Source of the DNA: Mycolicibacterium lutetiense
Lineage (GTDB): Bacteria > Actinomycetota > Actinomycetes > Mycobacteriales > Mycobacteriaceae
Direction: 5' to 3'
DNA length: 64,000 nt
NCBI RefSeq assembly: GCF_017876775.1
Contig: NZ_JAGIOP010000002.1
Coordinates: 1,240,001-1,304,000, forward strand
Below the pieces are notes generated by a model. That model saw only the letters and a program-made list of their open reading frames with translations. It was not told the origin of the DNA and made no database searches. The position numbers and the translations under genes are program-made. This document shows positions 1 through 8,142 of this stretch, in pieces. Position 1 is the first letter of the stretch. Every line of letters begins with the position of its first letter.

Positions 1-289
1 CGGCCACCGGCAGGGCGTCCATATCCGCGCGCAACAGGACCCGGGGACCGTCGCCGTTACCCAAGACCGCGACCACACCGGTTCCACCGACACCTTCATG
101 GACGGTCAGACCGGACTCCCGCAGACGCGCGGCGACCACACCGGCAGTGCGCTTTTCCTGATGCGAAAGTTCGGGATTCTCGTGCAGGTCCCGGTAGAGC
201 GGCTCCTGCCATGTGCGGACCTCGGGCAGGCGCATCAGCACCGCGTCGGCGCGACGGCGAATATCGTCCCCGGTACTGATCGTCGCCAC
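1..289 (-). CDS. M20-family amidohydrolase, N-terminal part (runs off the window)
   Basis: Only the first 96 codons are in the window. The chosen start is the GTG at 289. The translation contains a hydrophobic stretch ending in LRADMDALPV, the metal-site signature of the M20D branch (hippurate hydrolase and amino-acid amidohydrolase types), preceded by a conserved NPELSHQE segment. Members hydrolyse N-acyl or N-carbamoyl amino acids or small peptides with a two-metal centre. The C-terminal metal ligands and dimerisation domain lie outside the window, so the substrate cannot be guessed. It follows the DUF2469 gene on the same strand after 20 bases and probably ends the rplS-lepB-rnhB transcription unit. 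Confidence 0.8.
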   Translation of the reverse strand, partial: MATISTGDDIRRRADAVLMRLPEVRTWQEPLYRDLHENPELSHQEKRTAGVVAARLRESGLTVHEGVGGTGVVAVLGNGDGPRVLLRADMDALPVA

Positions 290-309
290 CGCTCGCCCCC
301 TACCCGCTG

Positions 310-615
310 TTACTCCGGCAACCGCAATTCAGGCTTTTCGACCTCTTCGATGTTCACGTCCTTGAACGTGATGACGCGCACCTGCTTGACGAACCGGGCC
401 GGACGGTACATGTCCCACACCCAGGCATCGGCGAGCCTCAACTCGAAATAGACCTCGCCCTCGGAGTTACGCGGTATCAGCTCGACACTGTTGGCCAGGT
501 AGAACCGACGCTCGGTCTCGACGACGTAGCTGAACTGCCCGACGATGTCCTTGTATTCGCGGTAAAGCGAGAGCTCCATCTCGGTTTCATACTTCTCGAG
601 ATCCTCGGCGCTCAT
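310..615 (-). CDS. DUF2469 domain protein (Rv2901c type)
   Basis: This 101-residue protein starts [10 protein letters not shown] and contains the aromatic-rich core WVWDMYRP. It matches the small actinobacterial DUF2469 family, which has no established biochemical role. It has no signal peptide or membrane segment and is probably cytosolic. Its start overlaps the end of rnhB by 4 bases, so the two are probably translationally coupled. The family is almost always found between rnhB and downstream genes in actinobacteria, which suggests a link to nucleic-acid or translation functions, but that is inference only. Length agrees with the usual size of about 100 residues. Confidence 0.9.
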   Translation of the reverse strand: MSAEDLEKYETEMELSLYREYKDIVGQFSYVVETERRFYLANSVELIPRNSEGEVYFELRLADAWVWDMYRPARFVKQVRVITFKDVNIEEVEKPELRLPE

Positions 616-1382
616 CTGGTGTGCTGTCCTTCTCGTAGTGCTGATGCCTTGTCGATCATCTTTGCGTACGCCACTTCAGCATGCCGCATTGGTGCCACCT
701 CCCGCCGCACGTCTGTCATCTCTGCGGCCCGCCGCACGTTCACATACGAGTAGCGGTGCTCCGCACACGGACCCAACTCCGTCAACGCCGCGGAGTGCGC
801 TGCCGTGCTGTACCCCTTGTGCTCGGCGAACCCGTAGCCAGGATGCTGTTGTTCCATCTCGACCATCAACCGATCCCGGCTGACCTTGGCCAGCACGCTG
901 GCCGCTGCGATACAGGCGGCCGCGGCGTCTCCCCCGATCACCGGCAAGGAAGGCACCGCCAAGCCCGGAACCCGGAAGCCGTCGGACAAGACGTATCCGG
1001 GACGCAGCGACAGCCCCGCCACCGCACGCCGCATGCCCTCGATATTGGCCACGTGCACACCGAGGCGGTCCACCTCCTCGGACGGAATGAACACCACGTG
1101 GTAAGCCAGCGCATAACGGCGAATCAGGGGAAACAGCCGCTCCCGCTCCCGCTCGACCAGCTTCTTGGAATCGTCGAGGGAGGCCAGGCTGTCCATCCGG
1201 TTGGGGCCCAGCACGCAGGCCGCCACCACCAGAGGTCCCGCACACGCGCCGCGCCCCACCTCGTCCACGCCGGCAACCGGGCCCAGACCGTTGCGATACA
1301 GCGCTGATTCCAGGGTGCGTAGTCCGGATGACCTCCGGATCACCGTGCGAGGCGGCCACGACGTCTTCACCGCTGGAGGCAC
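612..1382 (-). CDS. rnhB: Ribonuclease HII
   Basis: RNase HII removes single ribonucleotides and RNA from RNA-DNA hybrids in the cytosol. The 256-residue product has the family signature [18 protein letters not shown], with the first catalytic Asp-Glu pair, and later [10 protein letters not shown] and [12 protein letters not shown], which carry the remaining acidic and substrate-binding residues. The GTG at 1382 is preceded by an AGGAG seven bases upstream, lying over the lepB stop, and so is preferred to the in-frame GTG at 1370. It lies between lepB and the DUF2469 gene, the conserved mycobacterial order. Nothing is missing relative to the family. Confidence 0.95.
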   Translation of the reverse strand: MPPAVKTSWPPRTVIRRSSGLRTLESALYRNGLGPVAGVDEVGRGACAGPLVVAACVLGPNRMDSLASLDDSKKLVERERERLFPLIRRYALAYHVVFIPSEEVDRLGVHVANIEGMRRAVAGLSLRPGYVLSDGFRVPGLAVPSLPVIGGDAAAACIAAASVLAKVSRDRLMVEMEQQHPGYGFAEHKGYSTAAHSAALTELGPCAEHRYSYVNVRRAAEMTDVRREVAPMRHAEVAYAKMIDKASALREGQHTR

Positions 1383-1392
1383 AGGGCAGCTC

Positions 1393-2265
1393 CTAGGAGT
1401 CGGTCTGCGGGTTCACGCCGTTGATACCGCCCCATCGGGACGGCGGCCAGGCGATGAACCGTGCCTTTCCGATCACATTCTCCACCGGAACCGTGCCGGC
1501 CACCGGATCACCGGTGCACAACAGGCCATTTTGCACGTCGGTGGGCAGATTGCTGCAGTGGTACCGCGAGTCGGCCGAATGGGTCCGGTTGTCGCCCATC
1601 ACCCACACCCGGTCCGGCGGGACGGTGACCGGACCGAACTCAGGGCCGAGACACGGATAGACGCCTGGGTCGGCCATCATGGTGGCCGGGTCCAGATACG
1701 GCTCGTTGAGCTGTTTACCGTCGACTGTCAGACCGGTGTCGGCACGGCATTGCACCGTTTGACCGCCCACTGCGATGACGCGCTTGACGAGGTCGTTCTC
1801 ATCCGGTGGGACAAAACCCACGAATGAAAGCGCATTCTGCACCCAGCGGATCGCGGTGTTGTCCGAACGGATCGACTTGTAGCCGACGTTCCACGACGGC
1901 GGGCCCTTGAACACCACGACATCGCCGGGTTCCGGTTGGGAGAACCGGAAGGTCACCTTGTCGACCATGATCCGGTCACCCACGCAACCGGGGCAACCGT
2001 GCAACGTCGGCTCCATCGATTCCGACGGAATCAGATACGGACGCGCAATGAACGTCAGCGTCACGTAATAGAGCACCAATGCGATGGTCGCCAAAACGGC
2101 GATTTCGCGGGCCGTGGAATGCTTGCGCTCGGGCTTCGCGTCCTGCGATTCGTCCTCGGACGCGTCGCGAGACTGCTCTGACTCAGAGTCGAGGCCCGAA
2201 CCGGAATCGAAGCTACCCTCCGAACGCGTGTCGGCAGGCTCGGCGGGTCCGGTCACAGGCACCAC
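1393..2265 (-). CDS. lepB: Signal peptidase I
   Basis: This membrane-bound serine protease cleaves signal peptides from Sec and Tat exported proteins. After an acidic, Ser/Asp/Glu-rich cytoplasmic head of about 50 residues comes one membrane segment ([19 protein letters not shown]), then the catalytic motif PSESMEPTL with the nucleophile Ser, and [14 protein letters not shown] carrying the catalytic Lys; [13 protein letters not shown] is the conserved box E. The start is uncertain: in-frame GTG codons occur at 2265, 2262 and 2256, and none has a good ribosome site. Using 2265 gives 290 residues, close to the 294 of the M. tuberculosis protein. An open frame continues further upstream into rplS but is unlikely to be used. 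Confidence 0.93.
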   Translation of the reverse strand: MVPVTGPAEPADTRSEGSFDSGSGLDSESEQSRDASEDESQDAKPERKHSTAREIAVLATIALVLYYVTLTFIARPYLIPSESMEPTLHGCPGCVGDRIMVDKVTFRFSQPEPGDVVVFKGPPSWNVGYKSIRSDNTAIRWVQNALSFVGFVPPDENDLVKRVIAVGGQTVQCRADTGLTVDGKQLNEPYLDPATMMADPGVYPCLGPEFGPVTVPPDRVWVMGDNRTHSADSRYHCSNLPTDVQNGLLCTGDPVAGTVPVENVIGKARFIAWPPSRWGGINGVNPQTDS

Positions 2266-2323
2266 AGTAGCGGGCGTCGTGACCGGTCCCGCGACGAGAG
2301 CTTCGTCAGGAGGAGCAGCGCGC

Positions 2324-2665
2324 TCAGCGCTTTTCCTTGATCTTCGCCTTCTTGCCACGAAGCTCGCGCAGGTAGTAGAGCTTGGCACGACGCACGTCGC
2401 CACGGGTCACGACATCGAGGTGATCGATGTTGGGCGAATGCACCGGGAAGGTGCGCTCGACGCCGACGCCGTAGCTCTCCTTCCGCACGGTGAAGGTCTC
2501 GCGGATGCCACCGCCCTGGCGACGAATGACGACGCCCTTGAAGACCTGGATGCGCTCCTTGGAGCCCTCGATCACCTTCACGTGCACGTTGACGGTGTCG
2601 CCGGGGCTGAAGGTCGGGATGTCGTCGCGCAGCGACGCCTGATCGACGAAGTCCAGCGTGTTCAT
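2324..2665 (-). CDS. rplS: 50S ribosomal protein L19
   Basis: L19 sits at the 30S-50S interface of the ribosome. The 113-residue sequence from [13 protein letters not shown] through [17 protein letters not shown] to the basic end KAKIKEKR covers the complete family. The ATG at 2665 has a good AAGGAA ribosome site. A longer open frame exists upstream but carries no family similarity. It is the first gene of a unit running into lepB and rnhB. A candidate promoter lies about 140 bases upstream and shares sequence with the rpsP promoter in this window. Confidence 0.97.
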   Translation of the reverse strand: MNTLDFVDQASLRDDIPTFSPGDTVNVHVKVIEGSKERIQVFKGVVIRRQGGGIRETFTVRKESYGVGVERTFPVHSPNIDHLDVVTRGDVRRAKLYYLRELRGKKAKIKEKR

Positions 2666-2989
2666 CGGTGACACTTCCTTGTTGTTGGCTGCTCCGGGCA
2701 GTCGCGTAAAGATCGCGCAGCCGAAGCTATTTTTCGGGTATATCGGGTTGCATCTCGCAGCGGACGCGGACAAGCCGGCCCAGTCCTGCGCAGACAACTG
2801 CTCAATTGTGCCAGACGGGTCCCCATACCGTGAAATCCGGCGGGTCGGTCCACCCGTTTGCCCCGACTTCTGCACCATACTGCGAGCACTACTAACTACG
2901 CGGGCCACGAGGCGAACGGTTAGGCTTCACCGACCGATGCCCCGGCCCTGCAGAGCCCATCGGGTTTCGTTGACGGTTCAAGGAGGACC
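2666..2989. other. Divergent intergenic region between rplS and lppW
   Basis: This 324-base gap holds control sequences for both neighbours and no gene that I can support. On the minus strand there is an extended -10 (TGG-CACAAT) for rplS. On the plus strand a TAGGCT box at 2921-2926 could serve lppW, giving a leader of about 57 bases, with AAGGAGG just before its ATG. No repeats or RNA-like folds stand out. Confidence 0.6.
2805..2813 (-). promoter_or_regulatory. Putative extended -10 promoter of rplS
   Basis: On the minus strand the sequence GTCTGGCACAATTG contains TGG-CACAAT, an extended -10 box. The same 14 bases occur upstream of rpsP. Transcription starting about seven bases downstream would give a leader of about 130 bases. 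The -35 region is weak (TTCACG at 18 bases). Confidence 0.45.
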
Positions 2990-3946
2990 ATGCGAGGGCG
3001 GCCGTCAAAACTGACGATGGCGAGCGCGGCCGGCATGACCGCCGTGGTCGCGATGGCGGCGGTAACGGTCGGCTGCGAAGCCCGGGTGTACGGAACTCCC
3101 CCGGTTGCACCTGGTGCACCGCAACTGACCGTGGTCGTCCCCCAGGGCAGCTTGGCTCCCCTGCCCGAGGCCTCGCCCGGAGAACCCGCCGCCAGCTTCA
3201 TGGGCCTCGGGGACCGCACGCAACAGGCGACCGAGGACGCTGCCGACGCCGGCGCCGAGATCACCGTGCTGGTCCTCGACCGCAACACCGGCCAGCTGGT
3301 CTCCAACGGAAACGGGACGACCATCGCCATCGCGTCGGTGGTCAAGTTGTTCATCGCCGACGATCTGCTGCTGCAGGAGGCCAGGGGCCAGACGGTCCTC
3401 AGCCCCGAGGACCGCGAGAACCTGGACGTGATGCTGCGGTCCTCCGACGACAGCGCCGCCGAGGTCTTCTGGTACCGCAGCGGCGGTAGCGCCATCGTCG
3501 ACCGGGTGACTGCCCGCTACGGCCTGGGCTCGACGCGGCCACCCAGCGACGGGCGCTGGTGGAACACCATCAGCACCGCGGCCGACCTGGTGCGCTACTA
3601 CGACATGATGATGAACGGCAGCGGCGGTCTGCCCGCTGAACAGGCCAACGTCATCCTGTCCAACCTGGCCCAGTCCACTCCGGACGCCATCGACGGCACG
3701 CAACCGGGCGGCACTTACCCTCAACGATTCGGCATCCCCGAAGGCCTCTACCGCGAGCCGGTCGCGATCAAGCAGGGCTGGATGTGCTGCATCGGCTCGG
3801 ATTGGATGCACCTGTCGACCGGCGTGATCGGCTCCGACCGACGTTTCATCATGGTGATCGGTTCGCTGCAGCCCACCAACGCTGCGACCGCACGGGACAC
3901 CATCACCGACGCCGTCAAGACGATGTTCCCCGGCGGCCGGATCTAG
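2990..3946 (+). CDS. lppW: Lipoprotein LppW, beta-lactamase-like fold
   Basis: This is a 318-residue exported lipoprotein, the equivalent of Rv2905 between rplS and trmD. The signal peptide ends in a lipobox (VTVGC) with Cys29 as the lipidated residue. The mature part looks like a serine beta-lactamase or penicillin-binding relative: S116-V-V-K119 fits the SxxK motif, S152-D-D fits SDN, and K261-Q-G fits KTG. No enzyme activity is established for the family. A good AAGGAGG precedes the ATG. Its stop codon shares the bases CTAG with the stop of the convergent trmD gene. It is probably anchored in the outer face of the plasma membrane. Confidence 0.85.
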   Translation: MRGRPSKLTMASAAGMTAVVAMAAVTVGCEARVYGTPPVAPGAPQLTVVVPQGSLAPLPEASPGEPAASFMGLGDRTQQATEDAADAGAEITVLVLDRNTGQLVSNGNGTTIAIASVVKLFIADDLLLQEARGQTVLSPEDRENLDVMLRSSDDSAAEVFWYRSGGSAIVDRVTARYGLGSTRPPSDGRWWNTISTAADLVRYYDMMMNGSGGLPAEQANVILSNLAQSTPDAIDGTQPGGTYPQRFGIPEGLYREPVAIKQGWMCCIGSDWMHLSTGVIGSDRRFIMVIGSLQPTNAATARDTITDAVKTMFPGGRI

Positions 3947-4626
3947 GACTCGTCGAGCAGGTCGGGCCTGCGCTCGCGGGTGCGCTGCACCGACTGTTCG
4001 TGGCGCCACGCCGCGAGCTTGGCGTGATCCCCGGACAGCAGCACGTCGGGTACATCCAGCCCACGCCAACTCTGCGGCCGGGTGTAGCTGGGCCCCTCCA
4101 GCAGGCCGTCGGAATGCGAATCTTGTTGGTGCGATGCGGGATTACCCAATACATCGGGCATCAACCGGACCACGGCCTCGATCATGACCAACGCGGCCGA
4201 CTCGCCGCCGTTGAGGACGTAGTCGCCGATGGAAACCTCTTCGACCCGCATCCGGCGGGCCGCATCGTCGGCCACCCGCTGGTCGATCCCCTCGTACCGG
4301 CCGCACGCGAACACCAGGTGCGACTCCGCACTCCAGCGCTCGGCCACCGCCTGGGTGAACGGGCGCCCCGCCGGCGTCGGCACGACCAGAAGTGTTTCCT
4401 CAGAACATATTTCGTCGAGCGCCTCACCCCACACCGGCGCTTTCATGACCATCCCCGGACCACCGCCGTACGGTGAGTCGTCCACCGACCGGTGCACATC
4501 ATGGGTCCAGTTCCGCAGGTCATGTACGGCAACAGAGAGTATTCCGGCGTCAATCGCCTTGCCCGGCAACGCCTGCCGGATCGGATCGAGATAGGCCGGG
4601 AAGATCGTGACGACATCAATGTGCAC
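3943..4626 (-). CDS. trmD: tRNA (guanine-N1-)-methyltransferase
   Basis: TrmD methylates G37 of tRNAs with G at position 36, using S-adenosylmethionine, and so prevents frameshifting. The 227-residue product begins MHIDVVTIFPAYLDP and contains the trefoil-knot SAM-binding motifs CGRYEGIDQR and SIGDYVLNGGE, as well as the C-terminal PSYTRPQSWRG and LSGDH segments. It is complete. It is the last gene of rpsP-khpA-rimM-trmD, starting 13 bases after rimM ends. Its end is convergent with lppW, and the two stop codons share a CTAG palindrome. Confidence 0.97.
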   Translation of the reverse strand: MHIDVVTIFPAYLDPIRQALPGKAIDAGILSVAVHDLRNWTHDVHRSVDDSPYGGGPGMVMKAPVWGEALDEICSEETLLVVPTPAGRPFTQAVAERWSAESHLVFACGRYEGIDQRVADDAARRMRVEEVSIGDYVLNGGESAALVMIEAVVRLMPDVLGNPASHQQDSHSDGLLEGPSYTRPQSWRGLDVPDVLLSGDHAKLAAWRHEQSVQRTRERRPDLLDES

Positions 4627-4639
4627 GGTTGCGCACCTT

Positions 4640-5167
4640 CTAGACCAGGTCCAGGTTCAGCAGACCGTCCGGCGGATCGATGACGACGGTTCCAGTCTCC
4701 CGGGACACCGACGTGACGATGGCGCCGACGAACGGGACAAGTATTTCGCGGTCATCGGCATCGGCCTTGATCGCCAACAGTTCTCCGGCCGCGGTGTGCA
4801 GTACCTCGCGGACGGCACCCACCGCGGTGCCGTCGACAGTGACTACCCGCAGGCCTTCGAGCTCGTGGTCGTAGAACTCGTCGGGATCGTCGATCGCGGG
4901 CAGGTCGGCGGTGTCGACGATGAACACCGTGCCACGCAGTGCGTCGGCCGCATTGCGGTCGGCGACACCGGCCAGGCGGATCAGCAGTCGACCAGCGTGA
5001 TCACGCACGGATTCGATCGAGAACATGCGCTCGGCACCCCCTCTGGCGCGGCCCCGAAGGGCCACGCCAGGGGTGAATCGGGCATCGGGGTCGTCGGTCC
5101 TGACCTCGACCACAACCTCACCGGAAATGCCGTGAGCTTTGACAACCCGCCCGACAACCAGGTCCAT
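4640..5167 (-). CDS. rimM: Ribosome maturation factor RimM
   Basis: RimM binds S19 and helps mature the 30S head. The 175-residue product from [20 protein letters not shown] has the N-terminal RimM barrel and a C-terminal PRC-barrel ([14 protein letters not shown], then [11 protein letters not shown]). The ATG at 5167 is chosen because the family begins there; an open frame upstream has no similarity. It lies 10 bases after khpA and 13 before trmD, the conserved operon. Confidence 0.95.
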   Translation of the reverse strand: MDLVVGRVVKAHGISGEVVVEVRTDDPDARFTPGVALRGRARGGAERMFSIESVRDHAGRLLIRLAGVADRNAADALRGTVFIVDTADLPAIDDPDEFYDHELEGLRVVTVDGTAVGAVREVLHTAAGELLAIKADADDREILVPFVGAIVTSVSRETGTVVIDPPDGLLNLDLV

Positions 5168-5177
5168 TGATCCGACG

Positions 5178-5420
5178 CTACTGGTCGGTGTCCACCACGT
5201 CGACGCGGATCCCGCGCCCACCGATGCCGGCGACCAAGGTGCGCAGCGCGGTGGCGGTGCGACCGCTGCGGCCGATGACCTTGCCCAGGTCGTCGGGGTG
5301 CACGTGCACCTCGACGGTCCGGCCGCGGCGGCTGGTGACCATGTCGACGCGGACGTCGTCGGGATTGTCCACGATGCCGCGGACCAGGTGCTCGACGGCG
5401 TCGACCACGACAGAACTCAC
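5178..5420 (-). CDS. khpA: KH-domain RNA-binding protein KhpA
   Basis: This 80-residue single KH-domain protein has the RNA-binding GxxG loop in [14 protein letters not shown]. KhpA (formerly annotated as a UPF0109 family protein) binds RNA with a partner Jag/KhpB protein in other Gram-positives; in mycobacteria it is conserved between rpsP and rimM, as here. The fold is complete for the family (usual length 75-80). Spacing to rpsP is 8 bases, so it is cotranscribed with the ribosomal protein genes. Confidence 0.93.
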   Translation of the reverse strand: MSSVVVDAVEHLVRGIVDNPDDVRVDMVTSRRGRTVEVHVHPDDLGKVIGRSGRTATALRTLVAGIGGRGIRVDVVDTDQ

Positions 5421-5428
5421 TGGGATAC

Positions 5429-5905
5429 TCAGCTCTCGCTTGCGGCGTCGCCGGCAGCGGCCTCAGCCGCGGGCGCCTCAGCCTCGGTGGCCGCCTCGGC
5501 GGCTTCGTCCTTCTTGGGAGCCTTCTTCTTCTTGGGCGTGACGGCCGCAGCACCGGTGCCGCTCTCGGCCTCGGCCAGCGCCGCGTTGAACAGCTCCAGC
5601 TTGGACGGCTTGGGCTCCTTGACCTTCAGCGTGCCCTCGGCACCCGGCAGGCCCTTGAACTTCTGCCAGTCACCGGTGATCTTCAGCAGGGCCAGCACCG
5701 GCTCGGTGGGCTGGGCGCCGACACCCAGCCAGTACTGCGCGCGCTCCGAATCGATCTCGATCAGGCTCGGCTCTTCCTTGGGGTGGTAGCGACCGATGAC
5801 CTCGATGGCGCGGCCTTCGCGGCGGGTGCGCGCGTCGGCGACAGAGATGCGGTACTGGGGGTTGCGGATCTTGCCAAGCCGGGTGAGCTTGATCTTGACA
5901 GCCAT
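5429..5905 (-). CDS. rpsP: 30S ribosomal protein S16
   Basis: S16 helps the early folding of 16S rRNA. The 158-residue product begins [20 protein letters not shown] and is followed after about 110 residues by an Ala/Glu/Lys-rich C-terminal tail with a KKKKAPKK cluster, an extension typical of actinobacterial S16. The ATG at 5905 follows GAGGAGAAG at good distance; a longer upstream frame is rejected because the family begins at MAVKI. First gene of rpsP-khpA-rimM-trmD. Its promoter shares a 14-base element with the rplS promoter. Confidence 0.96.
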   Translation of the reverse strand: MAVKIKLTRLGKIRNPQYRISVADARTRREGRAIEVIGRYHPKEEPSLIEIDSERAQYWLGVGAQPTEPVLALLKITGDWQKFKGLPGAEGTLKVKEPKPSKLELFNAALAEAESGTGAAAVTPKKKKAPKKDEAAEAATEAEAPAAEAAAGDAASES

Positions 5906-6034
5906 GTTTAAGCACTTCTCCTCGATGTCACGCTGCAATTCAGCGATGCGGGCGGAATTGCCCGATCCGGTTTTGCCTTACGTGTGTGACCGCCGCGCAG
6001 CGCATTGAACGAGTCGCCCGGCAGACAGCGTCCA

Positions 6035-6063
6035 ATTGTGCCAGACCAGGCAGTACGGACCAA
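6035..6063 (-). promoter_or_regulatory. Putative promoter of the rpsP operon
   Basis: On the minus strand TTGGTC and CACAAT are separated by exactly 17 bases, and a TGG precedes the -10 to make it an extended -10. Transcription would start near 6028 and give a leader of about 120 bases. GTCTGGCACAATTG and a TGTCTGC just downstream recur at the rplS promoter. Confidence 0.5.
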
Positions 6064-6083
6064 AATCGCGGGACGGAGGCGGC

Positions 6084-6518
6084 TCAGACGATCTTGTCGA
6101 AGCACTTGGTCTCGACGCGGCGGCTCATCCGCCAGCCCTCGGCGGTCCGGATGAACTCGTCCTCGTACCACAGGCCACAGAACAACACCTGCTGCTCCAG
6201 CCCGGGCAGCACCATGGGATTGAAGCAGATCGTGCGCGACGACGCCTTGTCCCCCTCGATGCGGACGTCGAAGTTGCCGAGCATGTGGGCGTAGGCCGGA
6301 AAGTTCGGCAGCACTTCGGCCAGCCACGCCTTGACCTCCGGGTACTGGCCGTCGATACCGCCCATCGCCCGGTAGTCGATGTAGGCGTCGGCGGTGAACA
6401 CCGCATCGAGGTCATCGAATAGTCGACGGTCTATCGCCGTGGAGTAGTCGATCAACAATTGCTGGATCTCCAGACGGTCCGAAATCTCGGCCAGGCTCAA
6501 CATGTCTCGATTCAACAC
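6084..6518 (-). CDS. SnoaL/NTF2-like protein (Rv2910c type)
   Basis: This protein of 139-144 residues belongs to the SnoaL-like part of the NTF2 cone fold: helical start (LAEISDRLEIQQLLIDYSTAIDRR), then D-DAVFTADAYIDYRAMGG and a C-terminal beta sheet ending WRMSRRVETKCFDKIV. Members include small dehydratases, cyclases and non-enzymatic ligand binders; no function is known here. Start is uncertain: GTG 6518 or ATG 6503, neither with a convincing ribosome site. The reading frame stays open upstream without a start codon, into the edge of the adjacent IS remnant, so the original start may have been lost (see findings). Confidence 0.8.
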   Translation of the reverse strand: MLNRDMLSLAEISDRLEIQQLLIDYSTAIDRRLFDDLDAVFTADAYIDYRAMGGIDGQYPEVKAWLAEVLPNFPAYAHMLGNFDVRIEGDKASSRTICFNPMVLPGLEQQVLFCGLWYEDEFIRTAEGWRMSRRVETKCFDKIV

Positions 6519-6550
6519 GATGGGCAGGTTGTCGGGGGTGGGGGTTACGT

Positions 6551-6820
6551 TGCACTCGCACGCGAGTATCGCGTTCGGTTATCGCCGAGGCCACCGCAAG
6601 TGAAGGGGCGTGGTTGATCGAGATGGAGATCGTGCCTGATCACGTGCCTGTGTCGGTGAAGGCCATCAAGGGCCGCTTATCTCGTGTTGCGCGTGAGGAG
6701 TTCTCCTGGTTGAAGTCGCAGTTGCCGTCGTTGTGGACGAACTCGTACTTCGCCGCCACGGTGGGCGGTACTCCGTTGTCGGTCGTCAAACGCTATGTCG
6801 AGTCGCAGAAGGACCGCTGA
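6551..6820 (+). pseudogene. tnpA: Degenerate Y1 transposase TnpA (IS200 type)
   Basis: One open frame reads RVSRSVIAEATASEGAWLIE, then EMEIVPDHV, then jumps to VKAIKGR and runs through LWTNSYFAATVGG to VVKRYVESQKDR. In an intact TnpA the PDHVHLLV segment carries the two His of the HUH metal site; here the second His and roughly 15 following residues are deleted (PDHVPVS). The catalytic Tyr in VKRYVESQ is still present. The N-terminal 30 or so residues are also missing. An open reading frame of 68 codons could start at the TTG at 6614, but the product would lack metal binding and cannot transpose. Confidence 0.75.
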
Positions 6821-6823
6821 GTC

Positions 6824-8074
6824 ATGATGACGGGGCGGCGGTTTCGAGTCGAATTCACCGAGGACCAAGCCGAGTATGCCGAGCAGGTTGGGGCGGCTTG
6901 CCGGGCGGTGTGGAATACCGGCCTGGAGCAGCGCCGCGAGTATCGCCGGCATGGCAGGTGGATGAACTACGGCGCCCAGGCCCACGAACTTGCCGAAGCG
7001 AAATCCGAGCATCCGTGGCTCAAAGACGTTCCGGGGCACTGCCTGCAGCAGACGTTGATGGACCTGGACAAGGCGTGCCGCGCATATGGGACGTTTCGGG
7101 TGCGGTGGCGCGCGGGCCGCAGATGGTCGCCGTCGTTCCGGTTCCCCGAGGGCAACAAGATGGTGGCAGAGAAGCTCAATCGTCAGCACGCGCGGATCAA
7201 GTTGCCCAAGCTGGGCTGGGTGAAGTTCCGGGCTTCGCGCAGTCTGGACGCTGAAACCATCCGCTCGGTCACCCTTACCCGCAACAGCAGACACTGGTTC
7301 ATCTCCGTGTTGGTCGACGACGGCTGGCAGGCCCCCGAGACCCACCGTGCGCCGGGCACGGCCGTCGGGGTAGACCGTGGCGTGGCCACGGCGATCGCGA
7401 CCAGTACCGGCGAGCTTATCGACCGCCCGTTCACGACCGCCGGTGAGCGGCGGCGGGTGGTGACGTTGCAACGCAGGTTGTCGCGGTGCGCTAAGCGGTC
7501 GGCTAACCGGGACAAGATCCGGGCCGAACTGGCGGCGGTCCGGGCCCGGGAGCGGCACCGGCGTCTGGATTTTTGTGCTCAAACCGCCCACCAACTCACG
7601 ACGGCGAACGCGGTGGTGGTGGTCGAAAACTTGAATACCAAGAATATGACCCGCTCGGCGAAAGGAACGCTGCAAGACCACGGACGCAATGTGGCTGCGA
7701 AATCCGCGCTCAACCGTGCCATCCTCGCCAAAGGATGGCATCAGTTCTCGTTGGCACTGTCCTCGTCGGCCCGTTACACCGGGACCACGGTGGTGCCGGT
7801 GCCGGCGGCATACACGTCGCAACGCTGCTCGAAATGTGGGCACGTGGACCCGAAATCCCGTGAGAGCCAAGCGGTATTCCGGTGCACCTCGTGCACACAC
7901 CATGAGCACGCGGACGTCAACGCCGCCAAGAACATTCTGGCCGCAGGGCTTGCGGTCACTGCCTGTGAAGACCAACTCCGGCCTGCGGGCAAGGCGCGGT
8001 CACCGAAGCAGGAACCAGCAGGAAACCGCGAGGAATTACTGCTCCACACCCCCAACGCCGCTACCGCAGCATGA
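6824..8074 (+). CDS. tnpB: TnpB, RNA-guided RuvC endonuclease
   Basis: This 416-residue protein is a full-length TnpB, the transposon-encoded nuclease ancestral to Cas12. The three RuvC acidic residues are present: D184 in GVDRG, E269 in VVVENLN and D364 in HADVNAAKN. The zinc ribbon is intact with C335, C338, C354 and C357. Before these comes the usual N-terminal helical part (FTEDQAEYAEQVGAACRAVWNTGL) and wedge region. TnpB uses an omega RNA from the element's right end to cut DNA next to a short motif, which promotes retention of the element. The start ATG 6824 lies four bases after the tnpA stop. All residues known to be needed for activity are present although its partner TnpA is broken. 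Confidence 0.92.
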   Translation: MMTGRRFRVEFTEDQAEYAEQVGAACRAVWNTGLEQRREYRRHGRWMNYGAQAHELAEAKSEHPWLKDVPGHCLQQTLMDLDKACRAYGTFRVRWRAGRRWSPSFRFPEGNKMVAEKLNRQHARIKLPKLGWVKFRASRSLDAETIRSVTLTRNSRHWFISVLVDDGWQAPETHRAPGTAVGVDRGVATAIATSTGELIDRPFTTAGERRRVVTLQRRLSRCAKRSANRDKIRAELAAVRARERHRRLDFCAQTAHQLTTANAVVVVENLNTKNMTRSAKGTLQDHGRNVAAKSALNRAILAKGWHQFSLALSSSARYTGTTVVPVPAAYTSQRCSKCGHVDPKSRESQAVFRCTSCTHHEHADVNAAKNILAAGLAVTACEDQLRPAGKARSPKQEPAGNREELLLHTPNAATAA

Positions 8075-8118
8075 ACGGGTTGGAATCCCCCGGCGTCAGC
8101 CGCGGGGAGGATCGTCAA
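7930..8118 (+). ncRNA. Predicted omega (right-end) RNA of TnpB
   Basis: In IS605-type elements the guide RNA scaffold covers the 3' end of tnpB and the right end, on the same strand. Here that region ends in a stem-loop at 8087-8107 (CCCCCGGC-GTCA-GCC-G-C-GGGG, eight pairs with one bulged C) and GTCAA. The 5' boundary is a guess. The guide would be the first 16-20 bases beyond 8118, that is TCAACACGATTAGGCT and onward. Confidence 0.5.
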
Positions 8119-8128
8119 TCAACACGAT

Positions 8129-8134
8129 TAGGCT
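8129..8134 (+). promoter_or_regulatory. -10 box (TAGGCT) of the first S11 carboxypeptidase gene
   Basis: TAGGCT fits the mycobacterial TAnnnT -10 pattern and stands eight bases before the ATG at 8143, implying a leaderless or almost leaderless transcript. A -35 box would fall at about 8105-8111, inside the IS right end, so the insertion has replaced it. Confidence 0.45.
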
Positions 8135-8142
8135 GGCCCGCC

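Larger units (their letters stand above)
6545..8118 (+). mobile_element. IS200/IS605-family insertion sequence remnant
   Basis: The element holds a damaged tnpA, an intact tnpB starting four bases after it, and a right end with the characteristic hairpin (8087-8107) followed by GGAGG and a terminal GTCAA at 8114-8118. No left-end hairpin of normal size precedes tnpA; the recognisable tnpA coding begins almost at the left border. A TTAC at 6545-6548 followed by a small stem-loop (ACTCG/CGAGT, 6554-6567) may be a left end or its remnant. The element sits between two divergent genes that are neighbours in M. tuberculosis (Rv2910c and Rv2911). Confidence 0.8.

Noticed and set aside
6545..6567. 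TTAC plus a small hairpin as a genuine IS left end
   Set aside because: Attractive because IS608-type elements insert after TTAC, but the stem is only five pairs and tnpA coding starts almost at once, so I cannot distinguish a real end from chance.
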